64,000 nt of DNA, from NCBI GenBank assembly GCA_030407315.1, contig JALQPE010002619.1:84789-148788 (forward strand), in the 5' to 3' direction. The notes under the pieces were generated by a model, which was given only the letters and a program-made list of their open reading frames with translations, was not told where the DNA came from and made no database searches. Of the stretch, positions 19,931 through 29,478 are shown piece after piece (positions within the stretch are counted from its first letter, which is position 1; every line of letters starts with the position of its first letter). This DNA comes from Asparagopsis taxiformis (taxonomy: Eukaryota > Rhodophyta > Florideophyceae > Bonnemaisoniales > Bonnemaisoniaceae). The position numbers and the translations under genes are program-made.

Positions 19931-21407
19931 TATGAAAGAGGAGCAAAGGGTTGAAGCGGCGGTAGGCACTGATGCGGCGGCAGGGGTGGCGGCGCACGGG
20001 TGGGCGGCGGCCGCATTTTAATACGAGGATCGGAACAAACGCTTCGTCACAAAACGATTCAAGTGGAACATGTATTGGGCCAGGATGGGACAGAGCGGAC
20101 AGTCAGCACCGGTGCAAAATGGAGGGAAATGTACCCGTACTTACACCATGCATCAATGCGGCAAATATCCGAGCGAATACTACGCTTAGCCATGTCAAAG
20201 GGATCATGACTGGGGCATAGCCTGGACCGCAATCTAGTGTTTTTATGTGCTTTGTGCAGATTTTTTACTCGTAATTCTCGCAAGCAGCGGCGCACCATGC
20301 GCATATTCAAAGACGATTTGCAGGACCCATCCCTTGCACTGCGCTGCAATTCAATTCGATGATGTGGTGCAGTAACAGTTGGCAGCGACAACTTGGCAAA
20401 AGTTATTCTCCACCAACAGCAAGGCAGTACCGCCGCATACACCTCATGGCGGATCAGCGGCTGGCAGCCGCCGGCCGCAGTTCAGTGATGAGAATGGTCT
20501 GTCAAATTTCACACTGCGGTTTTCGAACAGTTTTCATTTGCGCGCTGTAGACGCCGACGACGACAGTTTGCTCCATGTGATGCGGCAGTGATTGGAACAC
20601 GCTGTTCAACGTGTCCGCGTTGTGAAATGTAGTGCTGACCTGTACCTCTACTGCATGCCAATTTTGTACATATCCGCTTTTCTGTACAAAACAAGATAAT
20701 TGAGATGTGGGCTGATGTAGAAGAATGAGCGAGTGGTGCATCTGGAACATGGAAAACTTTTTAAAATCTTAAAATAGGATATGTATTCTTCTTAGTTTTA
20801 ATGGTAGAATTTCCTGCGATCGGGAGATACCCGATCCCAAATGGTCCGCCCTCCGAGGGCAGACCGTTTCAAATGTCAATATAATGGCTTCTGTGAGGAG
20901 ATGGATACGCTGTGCAGCCAATCGCACTCCTGAATTGGTAATTGGAATATTTCCACTTGGAGAGCTTCTATTAGACATGTAGGAACGCTGTGCGAGGGAA
21001 TCCTAGTGCACAGTTCTGCACAGCAGGTGGTGCGCCCACACATTGTACCAGTGCCAGACATGGAGCACAGTTTTTCATACAAACGTCTCAGGACCAGGGA
21101 GTTGGTGGAAGAGAACTATTGACCTCCATACGATACAATAGACGATTATTTCAATTGTTAAAGAGCTCAAACAGCTTTATGTGAAATCTTGTAGTACTGT
21201 TTAGATTCAGTCAATATTGAAAACCGCAGAGGTATATAAGCAGACAGGGCCTCTGTCGATAAAGAAAAAAGGACGCCACTCCACACTCTTGATTCTGCGC
21301 ATAACTCTTGCTACAAGCCTCAATGGCATAGAATACATGTCAGGTAGCACCAAACATCACCATATCTCTGTGACAGGATACCATCTTTAACTCAGTACAA
21401 ACTAAGC
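19931..21407. other. Intergenic, no gene recognised
   Basis: No frame in these 1.5 kb looks coding. A TATATAAG box on the plus strand at about 21232-21239 could start a non-coding transcript running toward the convergent membrane-protein gene. No ORF of note follows it. Confidence 0.45.
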
Positions 21408-22715
21408 TTAGTACACTATGGTGTCGCTCTCAAAGTCGCCAACCTCGTCGTCAATATACTCTCTCACGAACCCCACATGACCGTGGTCATCGCGAATCAC
21501 CCGCTGCATCCGCACCGTATTTGTTACTGAACAAGCTCCTTTCGAATCTTCAATAGCATTGGACATACAATCGTACCCAAGCACCTCCTTCACTATATGA
21601 TACCAGCCGTCGGTGATGTTGCCACGTTTCGAGACAAGTAGTCGAACAAACGTGTTGAAAATTACTATCGCAATAAGCGTGACCGATAGAGCAAAAATAC
21701 TAACGAGTGGTCTGACAACCGATATCTGGATGGGGCATTCTGTCGTAAGTTGCTGGCGTGCCGGGTCGTATCTCGTTTGCCTTTGATCCACTTTCTCGAT
21801 GTAAAATGATACACTCACAATATCGACCATGGGCGGAAAAACACCATGTATATCAGTGCTCGCACAATCTCCGGTCAGCACAGTGTTCGCTTCAGCTATA
21901 ATTCCATTACCGGTTTGGATGCGTTCTACTGAACCGTGACCGCATGTTAAACCAACACGTGAAGGACCAAGAACTAGTATATCTAGGAACTGCTCGGGCG
22001 AAATAGAAAAGCTAGGCAGAGAGTAAAACGATCTTCCCTCCCTGTTTCTCCATTGAAAATATGAGACCTCCCCGGAAACCCATTTAGGGCCCTTAATTGC
22101 CCATACATACCTTCCATCTTCATGAAACTGTACAGTCAGCTGCCGCGATCCTGTAGCGTTTGGACGTAGACCGGAACTTAGGGATTTGCATTGCCTGAGA
22201 GTGGATGACATTTTGCCCAATGAAGTAACCAGAGGGATCCCCGTGCAATCCCCTCCTAGTTTATTCAGAATTGGAGAAAACTTCATGCCGATACGAAAAT
22301 CACCGTTTTCACACCCTGAAAGAATGCTCTCACGCGGAACAGCTGCCGCAATGGAACCGATTGCCACTACCAAAAGAAATAATCGAGCAGACAGGGGCCA
22401 GAGAAGAAGTTTGAGATTAATATGTTGCTCATACTGTTTCCAGTTATGTGTATAGAATGGATATTTTCCTCGAAGGAAGGAAATGATTCGAATAGGATCA
22501 TCGCTGTTGCTAAACAGCATGAAGCGGCGGAAAGTATCAAATGAAAAATGGTGGCGTGGTGTTTGCTGCATAAGTTTGGAGATCAACGATTCGATGTTGA
22601 AGAGAATGAGAGATATGAGCATAGAAGAGACGAAAATATTGAGGATTTCGCTTTGAAATTGGAAAGAAGTGAACGAAGAGGCTGGAGTGACGTCTAGAGG
22701 GTCATTGATAGGCAT
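21408..22715 (-). CDS. Three-helix membrane protein of unrecognised family, copy 1
   Basis: About 435 residues. I chose the ATG at 22715 because M-P-I-N-D-P-L-D-V-T-P aligns with the start of copy 2; the open frame reaches 22790. The layout is a short N-terminus, helix 1 (about 25-45), and a conserved basic/aromatic loop (Q-Q-T-P-R-H-H-F-S-F-D-T-F-R-R-F; L-R-G-K-Y-P-F). Helix 2 follows (L-L-L-W-P-L-S-A-R-L-F-L-L-V, about 108-130), then a Cys-containing domain of about 200 residues, helix 3, and a tail with G-W-Y-H-I-V-K-E-V-L-G-Y-D-C. I do not recognise the family. It stands head to head with copy 2 (start codons 644 bp apart). The pseudogene at 32578-33794 is its closest relative here. Confidence 0.75.
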   Translation of the reverse strand: MPINDPLDVTPASSFTSFQFQSEILNIFVSSMLISLILFNIESLISKLMQQTPRHHFSFDTFRRFMLFSNSDDPIRIISFLRGKYPFYTHNWKQYEQHINLKLLLWPLSARLFLLVVAIGSIAAAVPRESILSGCENGDFRIGMKFSPILNKLGGDCTGIPLVTSLGKMSSTLRQCKSLSSGLRPNATGSRQLTVQFHEDGRYVWAIKGPKWVSGEVSYFQWRNREGRSFYSLPSFSISPEQFLDILVLGPSRVGLTCGHGSVERIQTGNGIIAEANTVLTGDCASTDIHGVFPPMVDIVSVSFYIEKVDQRQTRYDPARQQLTTECPIQISVVRPLVSIFALSVTLIAIVIFNTFVRLLVSKRGNITDGWYHIVKEVLGYDCMSNAIEDSKGACSVTNTVRMQRVIRDDHGHVGFVREYIDDEVGDFESDTIVY

Positions 22716-23358
22716 TGTAGGGTGTTTTTTGAGAACGAAGATGCAGCGAAGAGATGAGAGGAATCGAATCCAATTACAACACCATATCACATATCGCCCA
22801 AAGCCATGTACTTCAAGTACAACCTTAAGATCATGATATTATAGCGCCGCAAGTTCACATCGAAAGTAAGCACAGCAAAATACAACTGCAGAGTGCATAA
22901 TCTTCATTTGATGTCTATTGAATTGACAACAACGCAAATTTTTGTTGCTTTCGCTAAGGTGGATTCCGAGATACGATTGGTTTCTATTACTCGTTGATAC
23001 ACTTCCTAACAAGGCAGGTTCTTACTCTTTGTTGGGAACACACTAATCTACAAGAAGAGAAATCTCTTCGTAAGCCGATACCTCACAGAAAGCAGCAGTT
23101 GTACAAATGCATAGAGGGGTCCCACCCAATCAAAACTGTCCTCTCTCGCAATTCTGACTGTTGCAGCGAGCAACCAACAAGGAGGCATTTATCTTGAATG
23201 GATGACATGATTGACAACTTTTTTCATCTCCATGAGGGTAACCTTCCTGCACTTGTAAAGCTTGCTCTTCTGTGCGTTTAATGCACCTATCGCAAGAAAT
23301 ATAAACTTGGAAGGAGTCAGAAAGAAAGCATAGAACAACATCACAAACCTTCAACACT
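22716..23358. promoter_or_regulatory. Divergent promoter region between membrane-protein copies 1 and 2
   Basis: These 643 bp separate the two start codons. The last 45 bp before copy 2 are almost the same as those before copy 4, so at least the proximal promoter was duplicated with the gene. No TATA box is obvious. Confidence 0.45.
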
Positions 23359-24723
23359 ATGGTTCTCAGTGATCCTGTAGACGTCACTCCAAACTTCACG
23401 TTCACGTCCTTCCAGTTTCAGACTGAAGCCCTAAACCTCTTCGTCTCCGCCACACTCATTTCGCTCATCCTCTTCAACCTAACATCAATCGTCTCCAAAC
23501 TCATCCAACAAACCCCTCGTTCTCATTTCTCATTCAACTCCTTCCGCCGCTTCATTATCTATATTAGCTTTTCCGAGCCTTTTCGAGTCGTTTCATGGCT
23601 TCGAGGAAGATATCCTTTCCATGAAAAGCACTGGGAACGGCATAAACAGAAAATTAATTTCAAGCTTCTATTGTGGCCCACGATTGCGCGACTAATTCTT
23701 CTGGTTGCAACAATTGGTTCCATCGGAATAACGTTTCCGCGAGAAAGTGTATTCTCTGGATGTGGTGATGGAGACTATGGTGTCTTTATGAATTCGTCAC
23801 AAGGGCCAAAGCCTAGTGAGGTAAATAGAAGTGCTTTTTGTGTAGATGTGCCACTTGTGAGTCGGATTGGTTCTGTCACGACTTCTGTAGATTTCTGCAG
23901 CATACGCAGTATATCGGGTAGAAATCCAAGTATTAATCGGCAATTTGTAATGATATCATTGCCTCCAGGCTCAGCCAGTACGCTTATTTTAGGAAATGGA
24001 GAATCCGAAGGATTTAGTTCCTCCCTAGCATGGCATGATGCTGCTGGAAGATCTCTATTCACGAATCTCGAAAGTCACTTCAGTGCAGACGATATTCTTC
24101 GCACCATTGGGAACGGCCTTAGAACTCTCAATCCTCATTGCGTTCAGGGAGAAATAAGAGTGATTGAACCTGAACCAGGTGCTATCTTCAATCAGATTAG
24201 GAAATACACTCACATCCTGAATTGTAGCATTCTTCCATCTGAAGTTGTTCATCCGATGCTTTCATTCTTCGTATCCTCGATGGAAGTGCGAAAAGTCGAT
24301 GAGCCCCAAGTCCGATTGGAAAGTTTCTCTCGAAACACCACTACTGGCTGTGTAGTTGACGTGTTAGTGAACACTCCATTCGTCAACATTCTGCCTCTCG
24401 GCGTTATTCTTGCAGCTATATTCGCGGTCAACGTCGTGGTCAGTTTAGTTGCACTGAGACGTGGCAATATTGTCGACTGTTCATATCACATAGTCAAGGA
24501 GGTTCTAGGGCACGACTGTACATCGAATGTATTACAGGATTCGAAGGGGCCATTTTCTGGCGAAAAAGAAATTACTATAAAAAGGGTAATGCGTGGGAAA
24601 GAAGGGCATGTTGGTTTTATATCACAGCCAGGTGATGAAGCTGTGGAAGACTTTGAAAATTGCGTTGTGGGAGTAGGTGCACATAAGCATGACCAGGGCA
24701 CGGACGATCTAACGACAGACTGA
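23359..24723 (+). CDS. Three-helix membrane protein of unrecognised family, copy 2
   Basis: A 454-residue intronless frame, apparently intact. The N-terminus (V-D-V-T-P-N-F-T-F-T-S-F-Q-F) precedes helix 1 (about 27-46). A loop with Q-Q-T-P-R-S-H-F-S-F-N-S-F-R-R-F and L-R-G-R-Y-P-F follows, then helix 2 (about 107-130). The central domain (about 131-345) has several Cys and N-x-S/T sites, which suggests a luminal or outside location. Helix 3 (I-L-P-L-G-V-I-L-A-A-I-F-A-V) and a tail with H-I-V-K-E-V-L-G-H-D-C complete it. Residues 1-178 are nearly identical to copy 4. Beyond the shared D-F-C the two differ sharply for about 50 residues and then align again. Function unknown. Confidence 0.78.
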   Translation: MVLSDPVDVTPNFTFTSFQFQTEALNLFVSATLISLILFNLTSIVSKLIQQTPRSHFSFNSFRRFIIYISFSEPFRVVSWLRGRYPFHEKHWERHKQKINFKLLLWPTIARLILLVATIGSIGITFPRESVFSGCGDGDYGVFMNSSQGPKPSEVNRSAFCVDVPLVSRIGSVTTSVDFCSIRSISGRNPSINRQFVMISLPPGSASTLILGNGESEGFSSSLAWHDAAGRSLFTNLESHFSADDILRTIGNGLRTLNPHCVQGEIRVIEPEPGAIFNQIRKYTHILNCSILPSEVVHPMLSFFVSSMEVRKVDEPQVRLESFSRNTTTGCVVDVLVNTPFVNILPLGVILAAIFAVNVVVSLVALRRGNIVDCSYHIVKEVLGHDCTSNVLQDSKGPFSGEKEITIKRVMRGKEGHVGFISQPGDEAVEDFENCVVGVGAHKHDQGTDDLTTD

Positions 24724-25474
24724 AAGTAAACATAGTTGACAAGAGAATCGACAAATCTGACAAACTATGTTGAAAAATCCAGAATGTTGGATATCGCAAA
24801 ACGGCGCTACAATGGGATCTATCATGTGGATTCTGTTCCAGCATTAGGCGCGGGAAAGCCTGTGTTGAACTCTGATTTGCGAAGGGGAGAGGATGAAATT
24901 CGTTTATGGAGGCAACCAAGTGGGGGTCAAGGCATTATCGCTCTAGCACTGTCGCCAGGTTGGCTGAACCTCTTCAGAGCATGTTTAATTTCTGCCAAGG
25001 AACTTCCTCGGTGTCCTCCGTGGAAGAAGAAACTATGTGTTCGTGTGCCACGTGCCAAACTGGATAGCTTGAAGCCGTTAGTCATTGTACATTTGATTGC
25101 TTCCACGTCTCGACAATTTTTTTTGTTTCATTCGACTACTCCGCAGGTTCCAATCGTGTAGATCGAATCTCACTGCATCTCTCCATACCTGCGATAGATC
25201 GCGCGTTCCCAATTGTGAACTGTCAACCTGGTGTTCAGTAATGGGAAGCTGAGCATTCGCTGACACAGAGACTCCTCTCTTATCCACAACAAAGACTGCT
25301 TCTAGAATAAGTTCGCTGAGCCTTGAAACTTTTAATATCGTACTATTGAATGACTCTAGCCCAGGGAATGGAATGGAATGAAGTGAGAGTCGTCTGTACG
25401 TCAACAATAAATACTATGCTAACCTATAAAAAATCCAGTCCCTACAGGCGACATCCCCAAAATGTAATACGTAC
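24724..25474. other. Intergenic, no gene recognised
   Basis: This is the gap between the stop of membrane-protein copy 2 and the convergent AIF-like gene. A 141-codon plus-strand frame (24736-25161) shows no known motif and has no matching counterpart downstream of copy 4, so I do not call it. Confidence 0.45.
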
Positions 25475-27460
25475 TTATCGTATCCCAGCGCTCCGTTTCA
25501 GCAAATCCGAATATGCCTGCGAAACCTTGTCAGGTGCCGAATCACCAGTCACAGCTCCAATGTGTTCATTTTCAACCCAGAGAAGCTCATCTGCTCGTAA
25601 TTGCACAGAGCGTGCCGATTTGTGTCGTCGCCAAACCACTCTCGCAGACGGCTGACGAACGTCTTGAAGAGGTTTGACAAACTTGACTCCATCACAGTCA
25701 TTCTGCAAATCTGCCCCTGTTCCATTCGGAAGATTTGCACCTTCTTCCGCTTGTACTGCTGGCTCATCAGACGATATCTTGTTTTCGTGCAATGAGATTC
25801 CAATATACTGCGAACAAAATTTGTCTAGAGTAGACTCCAACTCTGGTCGACTCATAGCATCTTTCTGTAACAATTCTGAGGCTGCCTGCTTTGCAATTTC
25901 AACGTCTTTGATTTTCCTCTCCGCCGAACCTTCCCACAGTGTTACTCCCGAGATTTGAAGTTTCTGAGCAGCACCACGATGGGATAAAGGTGCAGGCTTC
26001 ACACAAAACACCACTCCAATTTCAAACTGTCCACCTGAAGTTTGTTCGTCGCGAGTTTTGCTCCTGCAGAAGTAGCCAAATGATTCAGCGAGACCATCCG
26101 CGTGACCAATAACATATAGCCGGATACAAATCGATGGCAGATCAACAGTAAGGGATGGATTGTACTGATATGCCTTTCTAGCACCTAGAATATTGAATGC
26201 CGCATGTCTCCCAGTCGCCTTTGCATGATCTGCACTCCAGCGAATGACATCCGGTTGATTCAATGCACCACCATTGACACAAAGAGCAGACCCTGCTGCG
26301 TATATATCGCTCGCAACTGCTAATTCTGCATTTGCAACAAATGCCCCCTTATCAAGCAGTAGCGCCGGTGCGTCCAGTGAGCTCTGCGTAGTGAGCGTTG
26401 GAGCGAAAACGACATGGTCTGTTCGAAAGTCAATGATTGAAAACGCATCAAATACAGTTCCGACATGAACTTCGGCTTCGATTGGCCTGGGATTGTTCTC
26501 GTATGGTTCACGTGCTATGATATACTTCACAGCTGAGTATGAAAGTGAATCGACACCGCCACGGCTTCGCCAGACAAGTCGTGAGTAAAGATCAGATGCG
26601 ACATACTTGGGAAAGTACCGTGCCAGAAACGCTGGTTCAGAATAGGAAAATGTTACGTCGGCTCCTCGTTCGACTAGAGCTGCACCCACGATGATTGACA
26701 TCCATCCGCCTCCGACTACAGTGAAATGCGCTTTTGTTTCCGTGGATTGGCCAATGGATGATGCGAAGAACTCATCGATCAGTCGGTTGATTTCGCCCCA
26801 ATCCCGCTGCGTTTGTGCACCGCTGACGAGCTTTGAAGCGTCTCGTGAAACGACCTTTCCAATTGGTATCGATGGCATTTTGTTCCCGGTTGCAATTAGA
26901 CATCTTTCAAAGGCTATACTTGTACCATCATCAAGCGTGGCAATTCTTTCTGTTGGGTCAAGGTGTTCGACCCGGCGCCCTAGCACCAATTCTGCGCGAT
27001 TTTTCCCGTGTTCTTGAAGAAATCCATCGGGAAATACGTTCGCAACAGAACGGAATAATTGCCACATGATACCTGTGTCTTCATCCTGCGGTTCAATTGG
27101 TATAATATTTTCAAAACTGTTGCCTCGGTCCACCCATTCCTCAGACACGAGTAGCAGATCATCTGTCTGGTTTTCTTCTACAAAAACTTTGAGCGCCTCT
27201 TGCGCTGCAATGCCGCCTCCGCATATGAGATACTTGTACGAATGACGGGAAGGACGCTGAAATGAATTGGCGTTTTCTGGCGCCTTATCCGCATTGGCCA
27301 GAATACAACATGCGCATCCCAGGGATGCACTGACGAGGAATAACTCGGAGCGAAATCGAAATTGATAAGTGGCGCGAGATTTCAAATGCGGAATTGGTGA
27401 TGAACTTTTGTTCGCGATCGAATTTGCTAATCGTCGCCATAATGGCGTGATCTTTCGCAT
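25475..27460 (-). CDS. Apoptosis-inducing-factor-like FAD oxidoreductase, mitochondrial
   Basis: About 661 residues from the ATG at 27460 (M-R-K-I-T-P-L-W-R-R-L). That Arg-rich start looks like a mitochondrial presequence; the open frame extends to 27607 from a TTG. A hydrophobic stretch near residue 50 could be a membrane anchor. The FAD motif is L-I-C-G-G-G-I-A-A-Q-E-A-L near residue 79, and the NAD(P)H motif is F-T-V-V-G-G-G-W-M near residue 242. An AIF-type C-terminal dimerisation region follows from about residue 430. AIF proteins sit in the intermembrane space and support respiratory-complex assembly through CHCHD4-type import. The tail beyond the dimerisation region is longer than in animal AIFM1 and is acidic, then Arg-rich. 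Confidence 0.82.
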   Translation of the reverse strand: MRKITPLWRRLANSIANKSSSPIPHLKSRATYQFRFRSELFLVSASLGCACCILANADKAPENANSFQRPSRHSYKYLICGGGIAAQEALKVFVEENQTDDLLLVSEEWVDRGNSFENIIPIEPQDEDTGIMWQLFRSVANVFPDGFLQEHGKNRAELVLGRRVEHLDPTERIATLDDGTSIAFERCLIATGNKMPSIPIGKVVSRDASKLVSGAQTQRDWGEINRLIDEFFASSIGQSTETKAHFTVVGGGWMSIIVGAALVERGADVTFSYSEPAFLARYFPKYVASDLYSRLVWRSRGGVDSLSYSAVKYIIAREPYENNPRPIEAEVHVGTVFDAFSIIDFRTDHVVFAPTLTTQSSLDAPALLLDKGAFVANAELAVASDIYAAGSALCVNGGALNQPDVIRWSADHAKATGRHAAFNILGARKAYQYNPSLTVDLPSICIRLYVIGHADGLAESFGYFCRSKTRDEQTSGGQFEIGVVFCVKPAPLSHRGAAQKLQISGVTLWEGSAERKIKDVEIAKQAASELLQKDAMSRPELESTLDKFCSQYIGISLHENKISSDEPAVQAEEGANLPNGTGADLQNDCDGVKFVKPLQDVRQPSARVVWRRHKSARSVQLRADELLWVENEHIGAVTGDSAPDKVSQAYSDLLKRSAGIR

Positions 27461-27920
27461 CGGTAATTTACACCATTCAGATGTTCCAATAGGTAGAACA
27501 AAGACACGATTCGGGTCTATGCGCCTTTGTTGACCAGAGGCCTTGATCTTATCAAATTCGATCGTCTTTAGGAAGTGACAAGTCTGGGAAGCACGATCAG
27601 GTTGCAAATCGGGATGCCTGCCAGCGACGGACCATCAGGTCCAGAGTTCCTATCTGAATGGTTCAGTATCCTCGCTCCAATATTCTCGATGTTTTATGCG
27701 ACTTTTTCATGTATTTTTCACCATTCAGTCTGAATTTGTGGTCCAGAACAAGCAACCCCTCTCACGCATGAGCCCCTCTGGGGCACTGATGATCGTATCG
27801 GCCGCGCATTGTGATGGATAATGCTTCTATACATCCATCCTATTTACAATGCGGTCTTCTGCTCAAAGAAATTTCCAATTGTAGAAGTTCGATGAACTTG
27901 AATATCCACACGAAGACACC
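27461..27920. other. Divergent intergenic region between AIF-like gene and BMT2
   Basis: About 460 bp lie between the chosen starts. I see no gene or clear promoter element. Confidence 0.4.
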
Positions 27921-29012
27921 ATGAGGCGCCAGTCGGGTGCTGCGAGAAAGGAGACCAAACGACGGAGAGTGAACCCGGTAGGTACTGAACCGCACGATGA
28001 ACTACTCGTGGATTTATCGAAACTTTCTCGCAGAGAAACAATCAACCGGTACCATACAATCCAAAAACAACTAGCTCTAGTTGACACCAATCCACAATTT
28101 CCAAACGACGCAGCGCGAGAATCACGTCGGCGAATTCTTCGTGCACAGCTTTCCCTTATTGGAATCGAAAAGTATCAAAACGCATCTCGAGCGGGTGAAA
28201 AACTGTCGGGTGGATTCGATTCCTCCAAATGGGTGATGAAAGAAATTGGGAATCACAGACAGGACATATTCAAGGACAAAGAATCAATTCGACTGTTAGA
28301 TGTAGGTGCAATTGCACACCGGTTCCCATCAAAGCTTTCTGCAGACATTTCGGATGGCAGTACCGCGAAATACCCAGTTCTTGGACTAGATGTCACCTCA
28401 ATTGACCTCAACCCTGAAAATAGCGAAGCAGGACGCAGGGTAATCAAAGCTGATTTCTTTGATTTTGCAGCGGATCATCTTCGTCGTGAGTGTGATAGAT
28501 TTGACGTCGTCTGTCTTTCGTTGTGCGTAAACTTCGAGGGTTGTCCGAAGAGACGTGGGTTGATGTTACACTTAGCGTCGCACATTATGCACAGTGGGGG
28601 GATGTTATGTCTTGTGCTCCCGCGCGCGTGTGTTGAAAATAGCCGGTATTTCGACGAAGAGCGGCTGAAAGCTGTTTTGCTGGCCAACAATTTGGAATCC
28701 GTTTCTACAACATATAGTGCACGTCTGATGCACAGTGTTAGTAAGAGATATGCGATGCGAGAAATTTGCACTGATTCGTGGGTTAATGTAGGAAAGGCGA
28801 TTCGAAGCGGAGATTCTAGGAACAACTTTGCTATCAAGTTGGATAAATCGCTAGCGTGGGGGAGCGCGAAATTGACCCGTGCTGGAGAGGGCTCGAATCC
28901 ATTAGTGAAAAAGATTGAAAGTGGTGCACCTAAGCTTTCACCAAAACTCGGACCTTTCAAAAAGCGCACAAGCAATCAGAGGAAGAAAGCTAGACGGCAG
29001 GCGAAGCGGTAA
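27921..29012 (+). CDS. BMT2: 25S rRNA (adenine-N1)-methyltransferase BMT2-like
   Basis: A 363-residue intronless frame. A basic N-terminus precedes the family block G-G-F-D-S-S-K-W-V. The SAM motif is L-L-D-V-G-A-I near residue 125, with I-D-L-N-P and an A-D-F-F-D-F acidic pair downstream. The characteristic catalytic-face stretch is F-D-V-V-C-L-S-L-C-V-N-F, followed by P-K-R-R-G and L-V-L-P-R-A-C-V-E-N-S-R-Y. Bmt2 makes m1A in the large-subunit rRNA in the nucleolus; the Lys/Arg-rich tail (R-K-K-A-R-R-Q-A-K-R) fits nucleolar targeting. The animal homologue SAMTOR is a SAM sensor with the same fold. The nucleolar basic tail favours BMT2. Confidence 0.85.
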   Translation: MRRQSGAARKETKRRRVNPVGTEPHDELLVDLSKLSRRETINRYHTIQKQLALVDTNPQFPNDAARESRRRILRAQLSLIGIEKYQNASRAGEKLSGGFDSSKWVMKEIGNHRQDIFKDKESIRLLDVGAIAHRFPSKLSADISDGSTAKYPVLGLDVTSIDLNPENSEAGRRVIKADFFDFAADHLRRECDRFDVVCLSLCVNFEGCPKRRGLMLHLASHIMHSGGMLCLVLPRACVENSRYFDEERLKAVLLANNLESVSTTYSARLMHSVSKRYAMREICTDSWVNVGKAIRSGDSRNNFAIKLDKSLAWGSAKLTRAGEGSNPLVKKIESGAPKLSPKLGPFKKRTSNQRKKARRQAKR

Positions 29013-29478
29013 GGAAATGAGTGGTAATTCGTTATGAGCCGCGACAACGTTGCGAATACACAAGGAGCGAGGCTGGGATGAGTATGACCTGCCCAATTTG
29101 ATGAGTGGTGTGGATTGACCTAATCTCGTGTTTGTTACTTGCTCGGAACTTACCACCCTTCCCCTCTATGTTCCCTCATGGATAGGAGTGAAACGTGTTT
29201 GTAACACAGCACCTCAACTGACACGAAAAAAAATAAAAAGGTGTTTTCCACATGTCCTGAGCCCATACAAGGCACATTGCAACCAATTAAGTGTACATGT
29301 GCTACTCCAACCCTACATGCTGCAGTTGCGTAGCAGCCGCAGCCTTACCAACTCTCCCGTCCTCGCATGGAGCCCGGTTTCTATCAGCAATAACATCTCT
29401 ACCTCGCAGTACAACGACTCCCACAGTTGATGGGGGAAATTCACAACTATCCAGTCAAACAGCCCGTTACGTGCGAAG
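29013..29478. other. Intergenic, no gene recognised
   Basis: These 466 bp separate BMT2 from the sorting nexin. The last 40 or so bases before the sorting nexin ATG recur upstream of its inverted copy (to about 44975), marking one end of that duplication. Confidence 0.45.

Noticed and set aside
24736..25161. 141-codon plus-strand frame downstream of membrane-protein copy 2
   Set aside because: No recognisable motif, no counterpart after copy 4, and composition like the surrounding non-coding DNA.
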